A stretch of 60,466 nt of DNA, taken from NCBI GenBank assembly GCA_944320665.1, contig CALUII010000005.1, forward strand, positions 1-60,466. The letters run 5' to 3'. This document shows positions 37,946 through 46,961 of this stretch, piece after piece (within the stretch, counting starts at the first letter, position 1; each line of letters opens with the position of its first letter). The notes below the pieces were generated by a model that worked only from the letters and a program-made list of their open reading frames with translations, was not told where the DNA came from and did no database searches. Source of the stretch: an uncultured Alistipes sp. GTDB lineage: Bacteria > Bacteroidota > Bacteroidia > Bacteroidales > Rikenellaceae. The position numbers and the translations under genes were made by a program.

Positions 37946-38695
37946 ATGATCTACCACATCGAACAGACCACCTCGACCAACGACGATGCCCGTGAGGCGT
38001 GCTACCGCCACGGCGACGTCATCTGGGCCGAGTTGCAGACCGCGGGCCGCGGCCAGCGCGGCCACGTGTGGCACAGTCCCCGGGGCGAGAACCTGACCTT
38101 TTCGGCGGTGCTCGAACCGACCTTCCTGCCGGCAAACGAGCAGTTCCTGCTGTCGGAGATCGTGACGCTGGCACTGACCGACGTCTTTGCACAGTACGGG
38201 GTCGATACGCGCATCAAGTGGACCAACGACATCTATGCCGGCGACCGCAAGCTGGTCGGCATGCTCATCGAACACGTGCTGTCGGGCGGGCGGCTCGTGC
38301 GGACGATCGCCGGCATCGGCATCAACGTCAACCAGACGGCGTTCGATCCCGTGTTGCCCAATCCCGTCTCGCTGCGTCAGCTGACCGGCCGCACGTTCGA
38401 GCGCCGCGAGGTGCTCGATGCCTTCCTCGATGCGCTCGAACGCCGCTACGTGCGGCTCGAAACGGGCGACTGCGTGGGGTTGCAGGAGGAGTTCCGGGGG
38501 CGGCTCTACCGTCTCGGCGAACGCCACCTCTACCGTTTCCCCGACGGTTCGACGGCCCGGGCCGTCATCGAGGGGGTGCGCCCGACGGGGGCGCTGCTCC
38601 TGCGCCACGACGACGGGCTGCTGCGCGAATATCTTTTCCGCGAAGTCGAATTTGTGATCGAAAAGCGCGATTCGGCCTCGCCCGAGGCAAAATAA
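37946..38695 (+). CDS. birA: biotin--[acetyl-CoA-carboxylase] ligase
   Basis: Activates biotin with ATP and attaches it to carboxylase carrier lysines. 249 residues: catalytic domain only, without the N-terminal DNA-binding domain of bifunctional BirA, so no repressor role is expected. Motifs: EQTTSTNDDARE, TAGRGQRGHVWHSPRGENL (biotinyl-AMP binding loop), IKWTNDIYAGDRKLVGMLIEH. A small C-terminal SH3-like domain is present (GRLYRLGERHLYRF...). Operon with dapD. Confidence 0.95.
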   Translation: MIYHIEQTTSTNDDAREACYRHGDVIWAELQTAGRGQRGHVWHSPRGENLTFSAVLEPTFLPANEQFLLSEIVTLALTDVFAQYGVDTRIKWTNDIYAGDRKLVGMLIEHVLSGGRLVRTIAGIGINVNQTAFDPVLPNPVSLRQLTGRTFERREVLDAFLDALERRYVRLETGDCVGLQEEFRGRLYRLGERHLYRFPDGSTARAVIEGVRPTGALLLRHDDGLLREYLFREVEFVIEKRDSASPEAK

Positions 38696-38708
38696 TCGCC
38701 CCGAACCC

Positions 38709-38739
38709 TTTGTTGTTACGAGAATAACAGTTATATTTG
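38709..38739 (+). promoter_or_regulatory. promoter of gcvH
   Basis: TTTG (38709-38712), 19 bases, TATATTTG (38732-38739). Transcription start near 38746, ~50 bases before gcvH. Confidence 0.85.
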
Positions 38740-38797
38740 CGTGGATAACAGCTCCGGCTGCAACTGGAACGAACACAACTTAAAACATAGAACAATT

Positions 38798-39175
38798 ATG
38801 AACGTACCTGCAAATCTGAAGTATTCGAACGATCACGAGTGGTGCCGCATCGAGGGCGACGTGGCTTATGTCGGCATTACGGACTTTGCCCAGAGCCAGT
38901 TGGGTGATATCGTCTTCGTGGATGTGCCGACCGTGGGCGAGACCCTTGCCGCCGGTGAGGTTTTCGGCTCGATCGAGGCCGTGAAGACGGTGAGCGATGC
39001 CTTTATTCCCGTTTCGGGCGAGGTGCTGGAGTTCAATCCGGCCGTTGATGCCGACCCGTCGATCGTCAACAAGGATGCATACGGCGAGGGCTGGCTCATC
39101 AAGGTCAAGATGTCGAACCCGGCCGAGTGCGACGCGCTGCTCAGCGACGCTCAGTACAAGGAGCTGATCGGTTAA
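38798..39175 (+). CDS. gcvH: glycine cleavage system H protein
   Basis: Lipoyl carrier of the glycine cleavage complex. 125 residues; the lipoylated Lys is in [49 protein letters not shown] is the family N-terminus. The start at 38798 follows from the promoter and family length; the ORF open from 38741 would begin at the transcription start itself. It has its own promoter and terminator; other gcv genes are not nearby. Confidence 0.97.
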   Translation: MNVPANLKYSNDHEWCRIEGDVAYVGITDFAQSQLGDIVFVDVPTVGETLAAGEVFGSIEAVKTVSDAFIPVSGEVLEFNPAVDADPSIVNKDAYGEGWLIKVKMSNPAECDALLSDAQYKELIG

Positions 39176-39208
39176 TTTCGGACGACGGGGCGAGACCTCG
39201 GAGAGATT

Positions 39209-39243
39209 GCGTCTGCCGCAGAAGCGGCAGGCGCTTTTTTTTG
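39209..39243 (+). terminator. terminator after gcvH
   Basis: GCGTCTGCCGC (39209-39219) pairs with GCGGCAGGCGC (39224-39234, one mismatch), loop AGAA, then eight T. Confidence 0.93.
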
Positions 39244-39416
39244 TGCAGCCGGTCGGACGTGGGGCCGCGGGCCGCCTGCATGTGGTGGGCCGGAGGCTCG
39301 GGGCGGGAATTGCAGCGGGCCGGGCCGGCCGCTCCAGAGGGCTGTCGGTTGCGCAGGCGGGGAGGGGCGGAACGCGACGCGTCCGCCCCTCCCCGCTCTG
39401 TGTCCCGGGTGTGTGA

Positions 39417-41723
39417 TCAGAAACTCAATTTGGCGCCGACAAACCAGCTGCGCGGAAGCGACGGGCCGTAGATGTAGCCCGAGTCGCGGTCGGCCCCCTG
39501 GTCAAAATCCTTCTGATAGGCGTTCAGCAGGTTCTGCACGCCGGCGTTGAGTTGCAGGGTGATCTGGCCGTAGATCGGGATGTCGTAGGCCACCTTGAGG
39601 TTCAGGTCCCAGAACGACGGCGTGTTGACGGCCACATCGACCGGCGTGCCCGAGCCGGCCATGTGCTGCACGAGCATCGACCCCGTATAGGTGCCCGTGA
39701 GGTCGGCCGTGAAGCGGCGGAAGGGGAGGAACGAGGCGGTGAAGTATCCGTAGGTGTCGGGCGTGCGGAACATGCGCCGCACGGTGGGTACGGCGGGGTC
39801 TTCGCTCCATTGCTCGGGGCGGTTGTATCGGCTGCGCTGCCAGGTGAAGCCGGCCTGCAGCGAGAACCAGCGCGTGAATTCGGCCTTGCCCTCGAGGTTG
39901 ATGCCGCCGACCGTGGCCCCCGAGCCGTTGTAGCGCTCCTTGACGGTGCTGCCGTCCGCGGCCTTGTCTGGGAGTGTGCGCAGGGCGAAGACGTCGTCGA
40001 GCATCGTGTAGAAGCCCTCGACCAGCAGGTTGACCTGTACGTTGCCGAAGCGGTGGTAGAGGTCGGCCGAGGCGCTGAAGCTGTTCGAACGCTCCTCCTT
40101 CAGGTCGTCGGCCAGCCGGATGCGCACGCGTTCGCCTCCCACGATCGAGATGTGCATGTCCTCGTCGAAGGCCTGCGGTGCGCGGAACCCGCTGGCGTAG
40201 CTCAGACGCAGATTGACCGCCTCGGTGGGATTGTAGCGCAGGTTGACGCGCGGACTGAAGACGACGTGGTTCACGAGGTTGTGTTTGTCGAGGCGTCCGC
40301 CCAGGAGGAGAGACCACTGGCGCGTTTTCCATTCGTTCTGGAGGTAGGCGCCGACGATGTGCACCGTCTGGTTGGTGTGGATGCCGTAGCCGAGCGACTT
40401 GTCCTCGAGTCCGTTGTACGTGTATTCGGCGCCGACGGTCAGCTCCGACGGCATGAAGAGCAGGCGGTCGAACGTGCGGATATACTGTGCGCCCGAGGCG
40501 ACGGTGAGGTCGTGCGTCGTGCCGTAGGCGTTGGGATCCTGTTTGCTGCCGTAGTAGCTCTTGCGGGCGGTGTTCTGGAACGAGGCATAGAGATTCAGGC
40601 GGTTGCGCAGGTCGGCCGACGAGAGGTCGAACGAGAGGCTGCCGCCGTCGATCGCGTGGTCGGTCTGCTCGGCTACGAGCGCCTCGTGAACCGGACGGTC
40701 GAGCCGATCGCCGCCGCGACGGAACTCCTCGATGTGGTGGTACTGGGCCGTGAGGCGCGAGTAGGCTCCCGTGCGGATGAAGCTGCGGGCGCCGACGGCC
40801 TGGGCGTGGAGTTGGGGCAGCTCGGTGAAGCCGTCGCCGTCGTGGTCGTATCCCGAGCGGTGGCGGTTCTGGCCGTAGACGTAGATGCCGGCCTTGCCGT
40901 TGTCGCTCACGAGCGAGGCGTTGAGGCTGGTGTTGTTGTCGTACGAGCTGCTGGAGCCCAGCGAGGTGAGCGTGTGTGCGACCTGGGCCGTGTTGCGCAG
41001 CGGGTCCTTGGTGATGATGTTGATCGTGCCGCCGATGGCCGACGACCCGAAGAGGGCCGAACCGCCGCCGCGCAGCACCTCGACACGCTCGATCATGTTG
41101 GCCGGGATCTGCTCCAGGCCGTAGACCCCTGTGAGGGCCGAGAAGAGCGGGTGGGAGTCGATCAGGATCTGCGAATAGTGGCCGTCGAGTCCGTTGATGC
41201 GCACCTGGGTGAAGCCGCAGTTCTGACAGTCGTTTTCGGTGCGGACGCCGGGCTGGAAGCTGAGCCCCTGGGCCAGGCAGACGGCGTTGGTCTTCTCGAA
41301 GAGGTCGGCACCGAGGACACTGACCAGGGCCGGGGCCTCGCGTCGCAGCGTGGCCGTGCGGCTGGCCGAGACCACGACGTCGTCCATGGCGATGCCGTTG
41401 GCCGTGATCTCGAAGTTGACCTCGAGGCTCGTTCCGCTCCGGAGCGAGACCTGTCTCTGTTGCGGGGTGTAGCCCAGCATCTGGGCCTCGACCACGTAGT
41501 CGCCTTCGGGGAGGTTCTTCAGGAAGTAGTGGCCCGAGGCGTCGGTTGCGGTGCCGAAGGTGGTGCCCACGAGCACGATCGTGGCATAGGCGATGTGTTC
41601 GCCGCTTTCGCTGTCGACCACGTGGCCGAAGAGGTTGGCGTCGGTGACGCGACGCGGGGCTTCGTCGGCACGGACGGCCCCGATGAGGCAGGCGCAGAGC
41701 GCCGCCAGAAGCAATCGTTTCAT
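39417..41723 (-). CDS. TonB-dependent outer membrane receptor with DCQNCG motif in the plug
   Basis: 768-residue substrate-import receptor. A signal peptide (MKRLLLAALCACLIGAVRADE) is followed by a carboxypeptidase-regulatory-like domain (GHVVDSESGEHIAYATIVLVGTTFG...GDYVVEAQMLGY), a plug domain (DDVVVSASRTATLRREAPALVSVLG...IERVEVLRGGGSALFGSSAIGGTINIIT) and a beta-barrel ending in Phe (WFVGAKLSF). The plug has the unusual TENDCQNCGFTQVRI, a CxxC at the place where the plug contacts ligand or loops. No SusD partner. The gene upstream in the same direction is a small Cys/His membrane protein. A metal or metal-chelate substrate is inferred, not shown. Confidence 0.93.
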   Translation of the reverse strand: MKRLLLAALCACLIGAVRADEAPRRVTDANLFGHVVDSESGEHIAYATIVLVGTTFGTATDASGHYFLKNLPEGDYVVEAQMLGYTPQQRQVSLRSGTSLEVNFEITANGIAMDDVVVSASRTATLRREAPALVSVLGADLFEKTNAVCLAQGLSFQPGVRTENDCQNCGFTQVRINGLDGHYSQILIDSHPLFSALTGVYGLEQIPANMIERVEVLRGGGSALFGSSAIGGTINIITKDPLRNTAQVAHTLTSLGSSSSYDNNTSLNASLVSDNGKAGIYVYGQNRHRSGYDHDGDGFTELPQLHAQAVGARSFIRTGAYSRLTAQYHHIEEFRRGGDRLDRPVHEALVAEQTDHAIDGGSLSFDLSSADLRNRLNLYASFQNTARKSYYGSKQDPNAYGTTHDLTVASGAQYIRTFDRLLFMPSELTVGAEYTYNGLEDKSLGYGIHTNQTVHIVGAYLQNEWKTRQWSLLLGGRLDKHNLVNHVVFSPRVNLRYNPTEAVNLRLSYASGFRAPQAFDEDMHISIVGGERVRIRLADDLKEERSNSFSASADLYHRFGNVQVNLLVEGFYTMLDDVFALRTLPDKAADGSTVKERYNGSGATVGGINLEGKAEFTRWFSLQAGFTWQRSRYNRPEQWSEDPAVPTVRRMFRTPDTYGYFTASFLPFRRFTADLTGTYTGSMLVQHMAGSGTPVDVAVNTPSFWDLNLKVAYDIPIYGQITLQLNAGVQNLLNAYQKDFDQGADRDSGYIYGPSLPRSWFVGAKLSF

Positions 41724-41893
41724 TGCTGGAGGTATGGTTTGTTGCGGCACGGGGAGGGCACGATGGCTCGAAGTCCGTCGTGCGTAGGCCGCGGATGAAT
41801 GACTGTGTTTTTTGTGTGGAATGGGAGTGGGTAAGCGGGTGCCGCCTTCATCTGCCGCAGGGGGGAGAGAAGGTCTGCACCGGGCCGGGTGTC

Positions 41894-42247
41894 TTAGAAC
41901 CGGCGGGCTGCAGCGGCAGCCGGCGGAGCCCGCAACGACTGCGTGCGCAGATCCGAGGCGGCCTTGGCCTGTACGGCCGGGATGACGGCCCTGCCGAGCA
42001 GCACGGAGGTGCCGTTCGGAGCGGGGGTCTCGGCAAGCAGGCAGGGGTAGAAATGGAAGTCATCGATCGTACACCGTTCGACGACCTGGCTGCGGGCCCC
42101 GTTGTCGGGCAGGAGGTCGCCGCAGAGGGCGCGGAAATGGAGCGGGTCTTCGGAATAGATGTGGATCTTCTGCCCGACGATCGACGCGAGCAGAATGGCC
42201 AGCAGCAGGCCGGCGGCAAATCGTTGTTTGCTGTTCAGATGCCTCAT
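41894..42247 (-). CDS. small Cys/His-containing membrane or exported protein upstream of the TonB receptor
   Basis: 117 residues, not recognised as a named family. Residues ~10-26 are a hydrophobic segment (RFAAGLLLAILLASIVG: signal anchor or uncleaved signal). After it come H29, H37, C42, C59, H65 and C69 in IHIYSEDPLHFRALCGD and VERCTIDDFHFYPC, a metal- or heme-binding-like set. The tail is Ala/Arg/Pro-rich. The start at 42247 is fixed because the promoter's -7 box ends at 42256; the ATG at 42268 lies upstream of it. It probably shares a transcript with the receptor 170 bases downstream. Confidence 0.8.
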   Translation of the reverse strand: MRHLNSKQRFAAGLLLAILLASIVGQKIHIYSEDPLHFRALCGDLLPDNGARSQVVERCTIDDFHFYPCLLAETPAPNGTSVLLGRAVIPAVQAKAASDLRTQSLRAPPAAAAARRF

Positions 42248-42255
42248 TCCGAGGG

Positions 42256-42287
42256 CAAAGATACGCATAAAATGCGGTTGCGTGCAA
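42256..42287 (-). promoter_or_regulatory. promoter of the small protein/TonB receptor operon, abutting the start codon
   Basis: On the minus strand TTG (42287-42285), 21 bases, TATCTTTG (42263-42256). The ATG begins at 42247, 9 bases beyond the box. Confidence 0.83.
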
Positions 42288-42372
42288 TACCTGAAAAAGG
42301 GGAGTTTTGCCGTCCGCACGGGCTGCGCGATCTGCGCACGCGGCGTCTCGGCGGGCTGCAGGATGGTGGACG

Positions 42373-43467
42373 CTACTCTTGGGCGTGGAGGTGGCGCGTG
42401 ATCGAGAGCAGGGCGTCGTTCGGCAGGTCGCCGCGTTTCTGAAGGGTGAGGATCGTCCGCACGAGGTACTTGTAGAGGTCGCGCCGCAGCCGCTTGTAGA
42501 GCGGGCAGGTCGTGTAGTTCTCGTTGTCGAGCAGCACGTCGCGGATCGATCGCAGCGAGTTGGTGTAGTTGGCCATCTCGTTCTTCAGGGCGATGCCCTC
42601 CTTCTGCGAGGCGTTGATCTTGGCGATCGACATCTGTTTCAGCTTCTCGCACACGGCGCTCAGCGCGATCATCACCACGCAGTCCATCAGCGTGTGGCCG
42701 TGCATGTAGAGGTAGGTCGTCTCGGGTGTCACGCCCCGCTCGCGCAACTGCTTTTCGAACTCCCTCATCGGGTCGATCATGTGCGGATAGCGGTGGCGGA
42801 GGGCGGCGTCGCGTTTGGCGACGTTGCGCTGCAGCCAGGCGATCGTGTTGGCGCCGTTGCCGTGGATGTCGAGGTAGCCGATGCGTACCGTGGCCTTGAA
42901 GTCGGCCAGTGTGAAGACCGTCTCCTTCGAGCGGTAGGCCGAGAAGGCGTACCACACGAAGGCCGGATAGATCGTCCGCGAGTAGTCGGCCATGAAGGCG
43001 ACGAAGTCAAAGATGCGCGTGTCGTTCTTCGTGGCCTTCACGCAGACGTTGTGCAGCGACGGTGCATAGCAGAGGTAGTTCTCCGTGGCGTAGGCATAGG
43101 TGTGGAACATGAAGCGGGCGCCGTTCACCTCGCGCGACTGGTCGGTGCGGTTGCCGAAGAGGTAGTCGAAGTCCGAATCGACGCAGAGCAACAGCTCCTC
43201 GGACGACTGGGGGATCATGCTCAGCAGCACCTTCTTGCCCTTGGGCAGGTCGGGGCGGTTGGGCACCGAGATCTCGAAACGCAGGTAGGGGTTGCGGAAG
43301 TGGTCGAAGATGCCGCGCCAGAAGGCGACGTCTTCATACCCTTCGACATAGACCCGTACGAGCCGTTGGGCGGGGTCGTCCGGCAGCGGGCGCGGCAACG
43401 CATCGGGCTCCTCGTTCCGGGAGGTGAACCCGATGTTGCGCAGTTTTTCGACCATCGTGCGTGCCAT
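42373..43467 (-). CDS. DUF4435-like protein with TOPRIM-type acidic motifs
   Basis: 364 residues, soluble. RLVRVYVEGYEDVAFWRGIF supplies E42 and D46, and EELLLCVDSDFDYLF supplies D97, D99 and D101: the Glu...DxD pattern of TOPRIM nucleases and primases, in the arrangement I associate with DUF4435. The C-terminal ~200 residues are helical (ANTIAWLQRNVAKRDAALRHRY, YMHGHTLMDCVVMIALSAVCEKLKQ). DUF4435 proteins are often found near ATPases in mobile or defence contexts; here there is no partner ATPase and base composition equals the neighbours. Function unknown. Confidence 0.78.
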   Translation of the reverse strand: MARTMVEKLRNIGFTSRNEEPDALPRPLPDDPAQRLVRVYVEGYEDVAFWRGIFDHFRNPYLRFEISVPNRPDLPKGKKVLLSMIPQSSEELLLCVDSDFDYLFGNRTDQSREVNGARFMFHTYAYATENYLCYAPSLHNVCVKATKNDTRIFDFVAFMADYSRTIYPAFVWYAFSAYRSKETVFTLADFKATVRIGYLDIHGNGANTIAWLQRNVAKRDAALRHRYPHMIDPMREFEKQLRERGVTPETTYLYMHGHTLMDCVVMIALSAVCEKLKQMSIAKINASQKEGIALKNEMANYTNSLRSIRDVLLDNENYTTCPLYKRLRRDLYKYLVRTILTLQKRGDLPNDALLSITRHLHAQE

Positions 43468-43474
43468 ACGTCAA

Positions 43475-43505
43475 CAAAGATATAAAAATTCGTATATTTG
43501 CGCAA
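43475..43505 (-). promoter_or_regulatory. promoter of the DUF4435 gene, abutting the start codon and overlapping the SUI1 promoter
   Basis: On the minus strand TTG (43505-43503), 20 bases, TATCTTTG (43482-43475). The ATG starts at 43467, 8 bases beyond. On the + strand TATATTTG (43493-43500) is the -7 box for the SUI1 gene and lies inside this promoter's spacer, so the two cannot easily be occupied together. Confidence 0.83.
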
Positions 43506-43566
43506 TACAATATACTCGAAGGACCCAAATTAGCGTTTGAATCCGACAATCCGGACAACCAAAGCG

Positions 43567-43914
43567 ATGACGAACGACTGGAAAGCACGCCTGGGAATGG
43601 TCTACTCGACGAATCCCGATTTCGAATACCAAACCGAAACCCCCGACGAACCCGAGACGCTGCCCGCTGCGCGGCAGGAGTTGCGCGTCTGGCTCGACCG
43701 CAAGCAGCGCGCCGGCAAGGTGGTGACGCTCGTGCGCGGCTTTGTCGGCACGGAGTCCGACCTGCAGGAGTTGGGGCGTCTGCTCAAGACGCGCTGCGGC
43801 GTGGGCGGTGCCGCCAAGGAGGGCGAGATCCTCATCCAGGGCGACCACCGCGACCGCGTGGTCGAGATCCTCGTGAAGGCCGGATACACCCGTACTAAAA
43901 AAGCCGGAAATTGA
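43567..43914 (+). CDS. translation initiation factor SUI1/eIF1-like (YciH family)
   Basis: 115 residues. The C-terminal ~75 residues are the SUI1/eIF1 fold: LRVWLDRKQRAGKVVTLVRGF, DLQELGRLLKTRCGVGGAAKEGEILIQGDHRDRVVEILVKAGY (the GVGG...IQGDHR core). Bacterial relatives such as E. coli YciH can tune start-site fidelity on the ribosome. The start at 43567 is favoured over 43537 by family start and distance from the promoter. Its stop codon overlaps the start of the next gene (TTGA), so the two are translationally coupled. Confidence 0.92.
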   Translation: MTNDWKARLGMVYSTNPDFEYQTETPDEPETLPAARQELRVWLDRKQRAGKVVTLVRGFVGTESDLQELGRLLKTRCGVGGAAKEGEILIQGDHRDRVVEILVKAGYTRTKKAGN

Positions 43915-46889
43915 GGCGGCTGCTTCTGCATATCCTGTTGCTCGGCGGAATCGTTGCGCTCGGCGGTGTGCAACGGGCCGCGGCGCAATACTATTCGTGG
44001 GGTTCCGACGCGGCGACGCTGCGTTGGGAGTCGTTGCGCACGCCCGACGTGCGGGTGATCTATCCCGATACGGCGCGGTCGCTGGCCCGACGCACGATGT
44101 TTTATATCGAGACCGTGCGCCCCGAGATCGGTTGGGGTTTCCGCCACGGGCCCTTGCGGATTCCGTTCGTGCTGCATCCCGAGAATTTCCAGTCGAACGG
44201 TCTGGTGATGTGGCTGCCGAAGCGGGTCGATTTTCTCACGACTCCGGCCATCGAGGGGTACTCGATGCCGTGGATCAAGCAGCTCGTGGCGCACGAATAC
44301 CGCCATGCCGTCCAGTACAACAACATCAACCGCGGCCTGATCCGGTGTGCCAGCTGGCTGCTCGGCCAGCAGGGATCGGTCATCGGCCTGCTGTTCATGC
44401 CCGTGTGGTCGATCGAGGGGGACGCCGTGTTGTCGGAGACCTCGATGTCGTCGTTCGGCCGGGGGCTGCAACCGCGCTTCACGCTCGAATATCGTGCGAT
44501 GGGCAACTTCGTCGGCGAACGCCGGAATCCCGACAAGTGGTTCTGCGGCTCCTATCGCGACGTGGTGCCCGACCACTACCAGCTGGGCTACCAGATCAAC
44601 TCCTATGCCTACAACCGTTACGGCGAGAACATCTGGAACAAGGTCGTACGGTACAGCGTGCGCAATCCCTATCTGATCTTTGCCAACACGGTGGCCCTGC
44701 GCAAGTTCTACGGCACGAGCGAACGGTGGCTCTTCCGTGAGACCTTTGTCGACCTGATCAACTACTGGGCCTCGCTGCCCCAACTGCCCGATTCGGCCGA
44801 GCCGATGACCGACCTCGACCCGAAGAACTATACGACCTATCGCTGGCCGCTGCCGCTCGACGACTCGACGGTGCTGGCCCTGCGGAGCGACTACGATCAT
44901 CCGGACCGCTTCGTGCGGATCGACCGCCGCACGGGACACGAGAAACGCGTGGCCTATACGGGAGCCGTGTCAACGCGTCCGACGTTGGCCGGCGGACGTG
45001 TCTGGTGGACCGAGTACCGCCGTTCGCTGCTCTTCGATCAGCGGGTGCACTCGCAACTCTGCTACATGGATCTCGACGAGGGGCGTTCCCGTACGTGGCG
45101 CGGGGCACGAAGTGCGCTCTACCCGGTGGTCGTGGGCGACAGCCTGCCCGCCTGGGTCGAGTACCGTCCCGACGGCGTCTACACAATCGTGCGCACCGAT
45201 GCCCGCGACGGCGTCGCGCCGCATCGTCTCGAACTTCCGGCCGGACAGGAGATCCATGGCCTGGCCTGGGACGACCGAACCGAGGCCCTCTATGTGCTGG
45301 TGACCGACGACTCGGGCATGTGGCCCGGGCGGGTCGGCGCGACGGGGATCGAACCGCTGCGCGACGGGGCCTATGTGACGCTGAGCGACCTGCGGGCCGA
45401 TGACGGGGTCCTCTATTTCGGGTCGATTGCCTCGGGTCGCGACGAGGTGCATGCCCTCGACCTGACTTCGGGGGTCGAACGCCGCCTGACGACGTCGACC
45501 TATGGCTCCTTCTCCCCGGCACCCGACGGCCCGGGCCGCGTGCTGGTGACGAACTATGCCCGGCACGGCTTCCGCGTCGCCACCCAGCGGATCGACTCCG
45601 CACGGATCGATACGGTGGCCTTCGCCCGCCTGCCGCGCAACGTGGTCAATCCGCCGCGTCCGGTGCAGCCGCGGACGATCAACCTCGACACGGTGCGCTT
45701 CACACCGGCCGACTCGGCCGCTTCGTACGAACGGCACAAGGCGCGCCGCTACCGCCGCGGCTTGACGCTCGTGAAGCCGCACAGCTGGATGCCCGTGGCG
45801 CTCGACCCCTTTGCCCTCTTCGAGGAGCAGGGCGTGTGGTTCAATCTGGGGGCCACGCTGCTCTCGCAGAATTTGCTTTCGAACGCCGAGGGCTTCGTGG
45901 CCTACGGCTGGAACCGAAGCGAAGGGTCGCTCATACGCGGCCGGTTCCGCTATACGGGACTCGGCGTGCAGTTCGACATCAACGGCTCGTACGGCGGCAA
46001 TCAGGTGGTCTATGCCCTGGCGCAGACCGATCCCGAGACGGGCGTCGAACAGTATCAGAAGATCCCCTCGATCGACCGTTACTGGTCCGTAGGGGCTACG
46101 GCCACGCTGCCCCTCTACCTGCAGCGCGGATACCACACCCGTCAGCTCTCCTTTTCGGCCGGATGGAACTACTCGAACGGTATGGTCGCCCGTGTCGATG
46201 AGTTGCGTTTCGATTCGCACACGGGGCTGGTCTCAAACCTCGAAAACGTCGGTTTCAACGAAGGGTTGCACCGTCTGACTTTCGGTGTCGGCTGGTCGGA
46301 TTTCGTGCGTTCGGCCCACCGCGACCTCACCTCGCCGTGGGGCTATGTCCTGCGCGGATACTACGTGCTGAATCCCGTGAACCGCAATTTCAGCGATCTG
46401 GTTTCGGCCTATGGCCGGGTCTATACGCCGGGCCTGCTGCCGCACCACTCCTTCTCGCTGGCCGCCATCTACCAGACCTCGATCGGCGGATACAGACTCC
46501 CTTCGGGGCGCGCCTTCCTCTCGTACCAATCCTTACAGCTGCTGCCCCGCGGCGTGAATGCCAGTGAGGTGCGCAGCGATCACTATACGGGCGTGTCGCT
46601 CGATTACCTCTTCCCGGTCGGATACCCCGAAGGCGGTATCTCGGGCGTGGTCTACGTCAAGCGGATCAGCATCAATCTGGGCGGTGACTTCGCTCAGTTC
46701 CGGCGGGCCGACGCCCTCGAGGCACTGCACGGCAAGTGGCAGCGGATCTGGTCGTTGGGCGGCGACGTGATCGTCGACGTCAACTTCTTCCGCCAGCCGG
46801 CCTCGGGCACCACGAGCCTCAAGTTCTCGATCTACAAACCGACGCAGGGCAGCGTGTGGTTCGGCGTGGGGGTCGGCATGCCGTTCTGA
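43911..46889 (+). CDS. outer-membrane protein: HExxH peptidase-like domain, TolB-like propeller and beta-barrel
   Basis: 992 residues with a TTG start overlapping the SUI1 stop. A signal peptide (RLLLHILLLGGIVALGGVQRAAAQ) is followed by a domain with HEYRH at 128-132 (KQLVAHEYRHAVQYNNINRG) and a candidate third zinc ligand E169 (WSIEGDAVLSE), a gluzincin-like layout. Residues ~310-590 contain repeats like a TolB/WD40 propeller (RTGHEKRVAYTGAVSTRPTLAGGRVWW, LVTDDSGMWPG). From ~640 to the end, alternating strands and the terminal Phe (WFGVGVGMPF) indicate an outer-membrane beta-barrel. I recognise the architecture as a Bacteroidota protein of unknown role; peptidase activity is inferred from the motif. 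Confidence 0.82.
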   Translation: MRRLLLHILLLGGIVALGGVQRAAAQYYSWGSDAATLRWESLRTPDVRVIYPDTARSLARRTMFYIETVRPEIGWGFRHGPLRIPFVLHPENFQSNGLVMWLPKRVDFLTTPAIEGYSMPWIKQLVAHEYRHAVQYNNINRGLIRCASWLLGQQGSVIGLLFMPVWSIEGDAVLSETSMSSFGRGLQPRFTLEYRAMGNFVGERRNPDKWFCGSYRDVVPDHYQLGYQINSYAYNRYGENIWNKVVRYSVRNPYLIFANTVALRKFYGTSERWLFRETFVDLINYWASLPQLPDSAEPMTDLDPKNYTTYRWPLPLDDSTVLALRSDYDHPDRFVRIDRRTGHEKRVAYTGAVSTRPTLAGGRVWWTEYRRSLLFDQRVHSQLCYMDLDEGRSRTWRGARSALYPVVVGDSLPAWVEYRPDGVYTIVRTDARDGVAPHRLELPAGQEIHGLAWDDRTEALYVLVTDDSGMWPGRVGATGIEPLRDGAYVTLSDLRADDGVLYFGSIASGRDEVHALDLTSGVERRLTTSTYGSFSPAPDGPGRVLVTNYARHGFRVATQRIDSARIDTVAFARLPRNVVNPPRPVQPRTINLDTVRFTPADSAASYERHKARRYRRGLTLVKPHSWMPVALDPFALFEEQGVWFNLGATLLSQNLLSNAEGFVAYGWNRSEGSLIRGRFRYTGLGVQFDINGSYGGNQVVYALAQTDPETGVEQYQKIPSIDRYWSVGATATLPLYLQRGYHTRQLSFSAGWNYSNGMVARVDELRFDSHTGLVSNLENVGFNEGLHRLTFGVGWSDFVRSAHRDLTSPWGYVLRGYYVLNPVNRNFSDLVSAYGRVYTPGLLPHHSFSLAAIYQTSIGGYRLPSGRAFLSYQSLQLLPRGVNASEVRSDHYTGVSLDYLFPVGYPEGGISGVVYVKRISINLGGDFAQFRRADALEALHGKWQRIWSLGGDVIVDVNFFRQPASGTTSLKFSIYKPTQGSVWFGVGVGMPF

Positions 46890-46961
46890 CCGATCTTTTT
46901 TCGGCGGGAGGAGGAGTACATGTAACTTTTTATTTCGTATTTTTGCCTCAAATTTGGACCT

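Noticed and set aside
42248-42268. Earlier start for the small Cys/His protein at 42268
   Set aside because: It lies upstream of the -7 box (42263-42256), so it could not be in the transcript.
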